Source: CAZXEU01 sp965207385 (lineage in GTDB: Bacteria; Bacteroidota; Rhodothermia; Rhodothermales; Bin80). From it: 64,000 nucleotides of DNA. Below the pieces are notes generated by a model, which was given only the letters and a program-made list of their open reading frames with translations, searched no databases and was not told the DNA's origin. The position numbers and the translations under genes are program-made. The DNA lies in NCBI GenBank assembly GCA_965207385.1, contig CBDBLZ010000008.1:1-64000 (forward strand), given 5' to 3'. Below are positions 59,366-64,000 of this stretch, piece by piece; within the stretch, counting starts at the first letter, position 1, and every line of letters starts with the position of its first letter.

Positions 59366-61789
59366 TCAGGGGCTGAGCGTGATGCGTGATGAAACTTCGG
59401 GCAACTCACCCGGATTTCGGGGCCTGTGCAATTTGTAGTGCTCGAAGTCCAGGTAAGACGGCACGTGTAGGTCATAGTAGCGGCTGAGAGGACGCCCGCT
59501 TTGCCCGCCGGGAAAGATGCCGTAGCCTTCCGGTGGCCGCCGGGAAAAGTCTACCACCATGCGCCAGCTGGCACCATGCGTAGTTTCCAGTTCGCTTCCC
59601 GGCGATATGGTTTCATCGAAGCCGGGATAGGCATGCGGACCGCTCCACAGGGCCCGCAGCCCGGGATTCTGCGTAAAATGCCGCAGAAGAACGTGGTGCA
59701 CATTCCCCCATCGCGGATCCTGGAAATCCTGCCTTAGCGTCTTGCCCGTCTCTTCCAGCGCCATGGCCAAGAGCATGGAGGCATCCTCTGTCTCCGGCGT
59801 TCGTGCCACATCAAGCCAGCTGGATCCCTGACGCAACAAATGGAGCAGCGTCATGTCCTTGGGCACGGGCATGCCGGCAAAGACCGCTTCATCCCACGCC
59901 AGGCTTCGCAGATGCTGCAGAAACAGGTGCATGGCAATCGGTGCCTCACTGTCCAGGGTGGCTTCGCCGCTCCACGCCAGCAGCCGGTCCCGGACAGCAC
60001 TTGCATTCCGCGATAGGCCGCCCAGTCCCTCCAAGAGCGGCACGAATAGATCGCGCTGCACCACGTGCACGTCGGACTGGTAGCGCAGGAAATCCTCGAC
60101 GCCGTGCTGCGGCCGCGAGCGCAGCAGGCTGTCGATGCGCAGCGCCCGGTAGGCATCCGGCCAGTCATGGCCCAGGTAGTGTGGATATCCCGGCCCGACA
60201 GGAAGCTGGTTGGCCGAAAACAGGTAGCTCTGTGCCGTCTGGTCCGCGTGCGGCAGGTGCTCGAAGGGTATCGAACCCGTCCACTCGAACCGGTCCGTCG
60301 TGCCGTCCAGGAGTCCCGCCCCGTGACCCGCCTTCCGGATCGGGATCCGCCCCGTAGAGCGGATGCTGATGCTGCCTGCCGTGTCGGCATACAGAATATT
60401 CATTGCGGGCATATCAAAATGCCTTAGCGCGGCGTCGAATTCCTGGCGGTTGCCTGCCCGGTTCATGTCCCAGATGGCCCGCAGGATGCCGCCCGGTTCA
60501 TGAGCTACCCATCGGAGGGCGACGGCACCGGTATCCATCCGGACCACCGGACCGAAGTGCGAAAAGAGCGCCGTGTCTATCCGGGCAGCAGCGCCCTTGA
60601 CTACCAGGGTGTCCGGCACCGTTTCCAGGGGCCTCCAGCCGTCACCGTAGCGGTAGCGCAACCCGGTCGAATCCAACTGGAGCACGAAGTGGTCCAGCAC
60701 GTCCGCACCGGTATTGGTATAGGTCCAGCCAAGGGCGTCGTTGAAGGCTTCCACCACGACGGGCGTGCCAGGCGGCAGCACGCCGTACAGGTTTAGCTCG
60801 GGCGTAACCACGTGCACTTCGTACCAGATGGCAGGCAGCGACAGCTCAAGATGCATGTCGCCGGCCAGTATGGGGGAGCCCGTACCGGACATATCTCCGG
60901 CGACGGCCCAGTTGTTGGAGCCTTTCGGCTCGTGGTAACCCGGCGCTCCCCACGCCGAAAGGACTTCACCTATCTGCCCAAGACGAGCCGCCGCCTCATA
61001 CGATTCAGCTGCAACTGCCGTCCGCGTGCCAGCTGAAGGCTCATGTAATGTGTCCGGAATACTGGGGATGTAGTGCAAGCTGCCAGGCGGATAGAGCAGG
61101 TCGTACGCGGAGTCGCCCAGCCGGTCCCGCAGTACGGAAAAGGCCGGTTCCGTATGGCGATAGGTCAGGTCATAGGCAAAGTACTGAAGCAGGCGGGCCG
61201 TGTGCAGCGGCGTGTACCTATCGGGCCGGTAACCCAGCAGCTTGGACTCGAAGGGCAGCTCGGCCGGCGACAGTCCATCCAGGTATGCGTTGGCTCCTGC
61301 CGCAAACCATGTGGTGAGCTCGTACTCGAGTCCCTGCTCCTGTTGCCATCTCCGTGCCAGCTTGCGTGCGCCCCACTCCATTCCCGTCTGCCGGAGAAAC
61401 CGGTCAGCTTCCAGCGCGCCTGCGCCGTAAATCTCCGCGAGACGACCCGCGGCTACGCGCGGCAGAAAGTCGAGCTGCGCGGCTCGGTCTTGCGCGACCA
61501 CGTAGCCAAGCGCCATGATGGCATCGCGGTCACTGGCCGCGAAAATGTGCGGTACGCCCCTTTCGTCTCGCTCTATGACCACCTCTGCCCCGAGCTCCGG
61601 AAGGCGCAATTGCTGTGTCCGAGGATGCTCGGCGTGGCGGGCGTTGTAGTAGAGTCCCTTGACCGGATCCAGCAGCGGACCAACGGGCGCAAGCTGCGCG
61701 ACCGGCAGATGGAGTGCTCCCAGCAGCAATCCACTTGCGGCGGCCCACGAAGCCAGCGCCACTGCATGCCTTAGGGGCCGCCCGCTCAC
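59366..61789 (-). CDS. Penicillin acylase (Ntn-hydrolase) family protein
   Basis: 807 residues from a GTG at 61789 inside a GTGA overlap with the upstream ParA stop. A signal anchor (ALASWAAASGLLLGALHLP) precedes an N-terminal alpha chain (YYNARHAEHPRT...IERDERGVPHIFA). The self-cleavage site is at EPKGSNNWAVAG, where Ser becomes the N-terminal nucleophile. HVVTPELNLYGVLPPGTPVVVEAFN and VLDHFVL follow in the beta chain. The family cleaves amide bonds of penicillins, acyl-homoserine lactones and N-acyl amino acids. It is exported and autoprocessed. Confidence 0.87.
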   Translation of the reverse strand: MSGRPLRHAVALASWAAASGLLLGALHLPVAQLAPVGPLLDPVKGLYYNARHAEHPRTQQLRLPELGAEVVIERDERGVPHIFAASDRDAIMALGYVVAQDRAAQLDFLPRVAAGRLAEIYGAGALEADRFLRQTGMEWGARKLARRWQQEQGLEYELTTWFAAGANAYLDGLSPAELPFESKLLGYRPDRYTPLHTARLLQYFAYDLTYRHTEPAFSVLRDRLGDSAYDLLYPPGSLHYIPSIPDTLHEPSAGTRTAVAAESYEAAARLGQIGEVLSAWGAPGYHEPKGSNNWAVAGDMSGTGSPILAGDMHLELSLPAIWYEVHVVTPELNLYGVLPPGTPVVVEAFNDALGWTYTNTGADVLDHFVLQLDSTGLRYRYGDGWRPLETVPDTLVVKGAAARIDTALFSHFGPVVRMDTGAVALRWVAHEPGGILRAIWDMNRAGNRQEFDAALRHFDMPAMNILYADTAGSISIRSTGRIPIRKAGHGAGLLDGTTDRFEWTGSIPFEHLPHADQTAQSYLFSANQLPVGPGYPHYLGHDWPDAYRALRIDSLLRSRPQHGVEDFLRYQSDVHVVQRDLFVPLLEGLGGLSRNASAVRDRLLAWSGEATLDSEAPIAMHLFLQHLRSLAWDEAVFAGMPVPKDMTLLHLLRQGSSWLDVARTPETEDASMLLAMALEETGKTLRQDFQDPRWGNVHHVLLRHFTQNPGLRALWSGPHAYPGFDETISPGSELETTHGASWRMVVDFSRRPPEGYGIFPGGQSGRPLSRYYDLHVPSYLDFEHYKLHRPRNPGELPEVSSRITLSP

Positions 61790-62556
61790 GCTTCGTCCGG
61801 CTGCAGGCCGACAATGCGGATGATCTCGTCGGTAAGATTGGCGTAATCCCGTGCGCCCCGCGAGTAGGGATCGCGCCGGAAGACGGTTATGCCGTCGCGG
61901 CATGCCGCCGAAAGCGCTGCGCTCGTGCGGATAATCTGGCGCAGGACATGCTCGCTATAGGTTGTTCGCAAGTAGGCTCTGAGCCGGTTGTGCGCCCGCT
62001 TGCGGGCATCCACCTGGGTAAGAAGAAAAAATGGCGGATGCATTTTGGGATTAAGCTTGTCGCCGACAAGGGCAACCGTCTCGTAAGTCTGTTCAGCTCC
62101 CAGGACCGGCTGCTCCTCCGGCGTCACCGGAATGATCACGAAGCGGGCTGCAACCAGGGCATTCAGGCTGAATACAGTAACAGCCGCGGCCGTGTCCAGA
62201 ATGGCAACATCGTAGCCCGAGCGCACCTGCAGCGCCTCCTTTAGCCAGAAGACATCGGTCGGACTGGTCAGTTTGCGCATCAACCTCGTCAGCCCGCCGG
62301 AGCCGGGAATGACATCGAATCCGGGAAAACTCACGGAGGGAACGTCCGCGGGATCAATATCGTGCCGGAAGAAAGCACAAACCGAAGCCTCCGGAGCCGG
62401 CTCCGCAATGCCCAGCATGCTGGAGAGGTACGCCTGCGGATCCAGATCGATGGCCAATGTCCGAAATCCGCTAAGGCCAAGTGCCGCGGCCAGATGCAGC
62501 GCCGTGGTTGTCTTGCCTGTGCCGCCCTTGTGGTTGCAGAGTGCGATGATCACCAT
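61786..62556 (-). CDS. ParA family ATPase (orphan) at head of acylase operon
   Basis: 256 residues. Walker A is NHKGGTGKTTTALHLA, LAIDLDPQAYLSS is the A' segment, and AILDTAAAVTVFSLNALVAARFVIIPVTPEEQ follows with Walker B. It is shorter than the ParA at 8058 and more like typical Soj/ParA proteins. No parB is adjacent; instead its stop overlaps the acylase start. Possible roles are chromosome or cargo positioning; linkage to the acylase operon is unexplained. Confidence 0.85.
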   Translation of the reverse strand: MVIIALCNHKGGTGKTTTALHLAAALGLSGFRTLAIDLDPQAYLSSMLGIAEPAPEASVCAFFRHDIDPADVPSVSFPGFDVIPGSGGLTRLMRKLTSPTDVFWLKEALQVRSGYDVAILDTAAAVTVFSLNALVAARFVIIPVTPEEQPVLGAEQTYETVALVGDKLNPKMHPPFFLLTQVDARKRAHNRLRAYLRTTYSEHVLRQIIRTSAALSAACRDGITVFRRDPYSRGARDYANLTDEIIRIVGLQPDEA

Positions 62557-62746
62557 AAGCGCCCAAAGTAAGACGCGTTAGCCGGGGCTGTCAATCTGCC
62601 TGTGGGACCGCAGGGGAGCACGCTAGGAATTGCCGCACAATTGCGGCGCCGAGGCTGACAGCGTACGCGGCCGGACATCTGCCGCCGCGTCTGGGTACCG
62701 TTGCCGCAAGTCTTTATCTTGGGACGAATTCTGGAGAATCTGAACG
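62557..62746. promoter_or_regulatory. Divergent intergenic region with nested inverted repeats
   Basis: 190 bases between the divergent ParA and maf genes. GCTGTCA (62587-62593) pairs with TGACAGC (62656-62662). Inside lie a 6-bp hairpin GCCGCA-CAAT-TGCGGC (62632-62647) and a short CTGC/GCAG pairing (62596-62613). The arrangement resembles a three-way-junction RNA leader. Promoters for both genes must also be here. Confidence 0.4.
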
Positions 62747-63337
62747 ATGCGCATTTGCACGGATTTCGTTCTCGCTTCGCGCTCGCCCCGGCGCAAGGTC
62801 ATCCTTCGCCAAATGGGACTGCCCTTCACGGTGGTGCCCGGCTGCGCCGACGAGTCCGCCCCTGACGGCCTCACTCCGGCCGAACTCGTGCAAACCCTGG
62901 CTCACCGAAAAGCCCGTTCGATTGCCGATACACGGCCCGACGCTCTCGTGCTGGGCGCCGACACCATCGTGGTTCTGGATGGCAAGATCTACGGCAAGCC
63001 TGCGGACCCCGAGGAGGCCAGATCCATGCTCGCAAACCTTAGCGACCGAACGCATACGGTCTACACGGGCATGGCCCTCGTGCACGCAGACTCGCAAAGA
63101 AGCGTGGTGGCGGTAGAATCCACGGATGTCACCTTTGCGACGCTGTCACTGCAGATGATCGACCGGTATGTTGCCAGCGGAGCGCCGCTGGACAAGGCCG
63201 GAGCATATGGCATCCAGGATGATTTCGGGTGCGTGTTCGTTCGCAGGATATCGGGCGACTTTTACACCGTGGTGGGCCTGCCGGCAAGCCGCCTGTACCG
63301 GCTGCTGACCCGGGAGTTTGGCGATTTGTGCCAGTAA
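62747..63337 (+). CDS. maf: Maf family nucleotide pyrophosphatase
   Basis: 196 residues. Maf motifs: FVLASRSPRRKVILRQMGL at the N-terminus (the SxSPRR phosphate-binding motif), VLGADTIVVLDGKIYGKPAD, and YVASGAPLDKAGAYGIQDDF near the C-terminus, with the catalytic Asp and Lys residues. The enzyme hydrolyses non-canonical or pyrimidine nucleoside triphosphates to keep the pool clean. It is read divergently from the acylase operon. Confidence 0.92.
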   Translation: MRICTDFVLASRSPRRKVILRQMGLPFTVVPGCADESAPDGLTPAELVQTLAHRKARSIADTRPDALVLGADTIVVLDGKIYGKPADPEEARSMLANLSDRTHTVYTGMALVHADSQRSVVAVESTDVTFATLSLQMIDRYVASGAPLDKAGAYGIQDDFGCVFVRRISGDFYTVVGLPASRLYRLLTREFGDLCQ

Positions 63338-63445
63338 GAGCACAAGGAATTTGCCGCATGATACGGCCCCGCACCAATTTGCCCAACCGACAGGCGCCGG
63401 ACCCGCCTCTTCTTCCTACTGCAAGCCTCGAGGCAGCGGGCTGCA

Positions 63446-63811
63446 TCAGCGATTCGTGCGGTAAACGACTTCGGCGCTGTCGCAGGTACCGCCTATGGGG
63501 GGATTGGGCTTGCGAACCGTGACTTCAATCCTCTGCACGAAGCCGAATTCTTCCAGGAGCCGGTGCGCGATGAGGTAGGCCAAGCGCTCAATCAGGAAGA
63601 AGCGATTGCGCGTTACGATCATTTGGATGAGTCCGTAGACTTTTTCGTAGTCCACAGTCCGGGACAGATCATCCTCCCTGGCGGCATCTTCGAGCTCAAG
63701 CTCCATCGCTATGTCCACCTCATAGCGGCCTCCTATCTCGTGCTCTTCTTTTCTGACGCCATGGTGCGCGTAAAAGACTGCGTTGCGCAGCCGTACAGTA
63801 CTCAGGAACAT
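63446..63811 (-). CDS. folB: Dihydroneopterin aldolase
   Basis: 121 residues, the expected length for FolB. Features: LRNAVFYAHHGVRKEEHEIGGRYEVDI (the active-site Tyr/His and conserved Glu), TVDYEKVYGLI, LIERLAYLIAHRLLEEF and VTVRKPNPPIGG with the conserved KP pair. It converts dihydroneopterin to hydroxymethyl-dihydropterin in folate synthesis. It converges on maf with a 108-base gap. Confidence 0.93.
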   Translation of the reverse strand: MFLSTVRLRNAVFYAHHGVRKEEHEIGGRYEVDIAMELELEDAAREDDLSRTVDYEKVYGLIQMIVTRNRFFLIERLAYLIAHRLLEEFGFVQRIEVTVRKPNPPIGGTCDSAEVVYRTNR

Positions 63812-63853
63812 CCGTCGGTGGCCATTTGCGATAGGTGGAACCTGCCTGGTATC

Positions 63854-64000
63854 CTACAGGCCGAGATTGCCGAGCAGCACGCTGTCTGCCCGCGTTAGGG
63901 CGCCCGCGCGCCTCCTGTCCCGCAGCTGCGCCGCGTAAAGCGTTGCATAGACGCCCAGGACTGTGTCGCTTCGTTTGCGGTGCTCATCAAAATAGCGGGT
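63854..64000 (-). CDS. C-terminal end of an unidentified gene, start outside window
   Basis: The minus strand is open from the window edge to a TAG at 63854-63856, reading 48 residues (begins TRYFDEHRKRSDTVLGV, ends SVLLGNLGL). It is basic and helical with no motif that names it. The stop is 42 bases before the folB start on the same strand, so the two may share an operon. Confidence 0.5.
   Translation of the reverse strand, partial: TRYFDEHRKRSDTVLGVYATLYAAQLRDRRRAGALTRADSVLLGNLGL

Noticed and set aside
57714..59438. 574-residue plus-strand open frame opposite the redoxin and transporter genes
   Set aside because: It is antisense to two well-identified genes and consists of low-complexity basic sequence typical of GC-rich shadow frames.

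Overview
The window is a gene-dense, GC-rich bacterial chromosome segment with almost no intergenic space outside a few gaps. It carries Bacteroidota-type secretion hallmarks: a PorV/PorQ-family outer-membrane protein and four proteins ending in type IX secretion (T9SS) sorting domains. It also has a Bacteroidota-style small MerR regulator, a bifunctional phosphoglucose/phosphomannose isomerase, a DUF5916 outer-membrane protein and PVC-type cytochrome chemistry. With the high GC this best fits a marine or halophilic Rhodothermia/Rhodothermales-like lineage. That placement is inference; there is no rRNA here to settle it.

Layout. (1) 1-4370, + strand: a truncated T9SS cargo protein, a PorV/PorQ protein and a secreted peptidoglycan amidase. 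(2) 4579-7542: a SIS-domain sugar isomerase, divergent from a cytoplasmic Gfo/Idh/MocA dehydrogenase and an UlaG-like metallo-hydrolase. (3) 7543-12793: an accessory-looking insert with a ParA-like ATPase coupled to a Schlafen/AlbA_2 ATP-binding protein, a small lipoprotein, and a Fic AMPylase with its own DNA-binding domain and a palindrome at its start. (4) 12794-23285, - strand: a ten-gene run of xylose-isomerase-like TIM barrels, Gfo/Idh/MocA dehydrogenases, an ApbE flavin transferase and an FGE-fold protein; six members carry twin-arginine signals. (5) 24036-29508, + strand, divergent from it: a LamG protein, a PVC-type c-type cytochrome dehydrogenase, a DUF1080 (3-keto-glycoside hydrolase family) protein and a ROK kinase. 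Regions 4 and 5 read as one exported sugar-oxidation locus. (6) 29498-37000: a RodZ-like protein, a tRNA-Pro(GGG) abutting a MerR gene, two membrane proteins, a DUF5916 protein and a secreted metallo-beta-lactamase-fold enzyme. (7) 37333-45356: two large T9SS-exported propeller proteins, one with 14 WD40 repeats and one with sortilin/BNR-type repeats.

(8) 45728-52183, - strand: an envelope operon running from phosphoglucose/phosphomannose isomerase through a protease/TolB-propeller/BamA-like barrel fusion, a BamB-like lipoprotein and a PEGA-like protein to CvpA. (9) 52769-55199, - strand: a holin-like protein, a small membrane protein, adenylate kinase and a polyprenyl diphosphate synthase. 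(10) 55251-62556, - strand: a tightly overlapping operon of ParA-like ATPase, penicillin-acylase-family hydrolase, Na+-dependent NSS transporter, thioredoxin-fold protein, LuxE and LuxC. (11) 62747-64000: Maf, dihydroneopterin aldolase and the end of an unidentified gene.

The most interesting material is the exported sugar-oxidation locus with ApbE, the acylase/NSS/LuxE-LuxC operon, the ParA-AlbA_2 and Fic insert, the triple-fusion outer-membrane protease, and the merR/tRNA-Pro arrangement. All identifications were made by reading the translated sequence; no database search was run.
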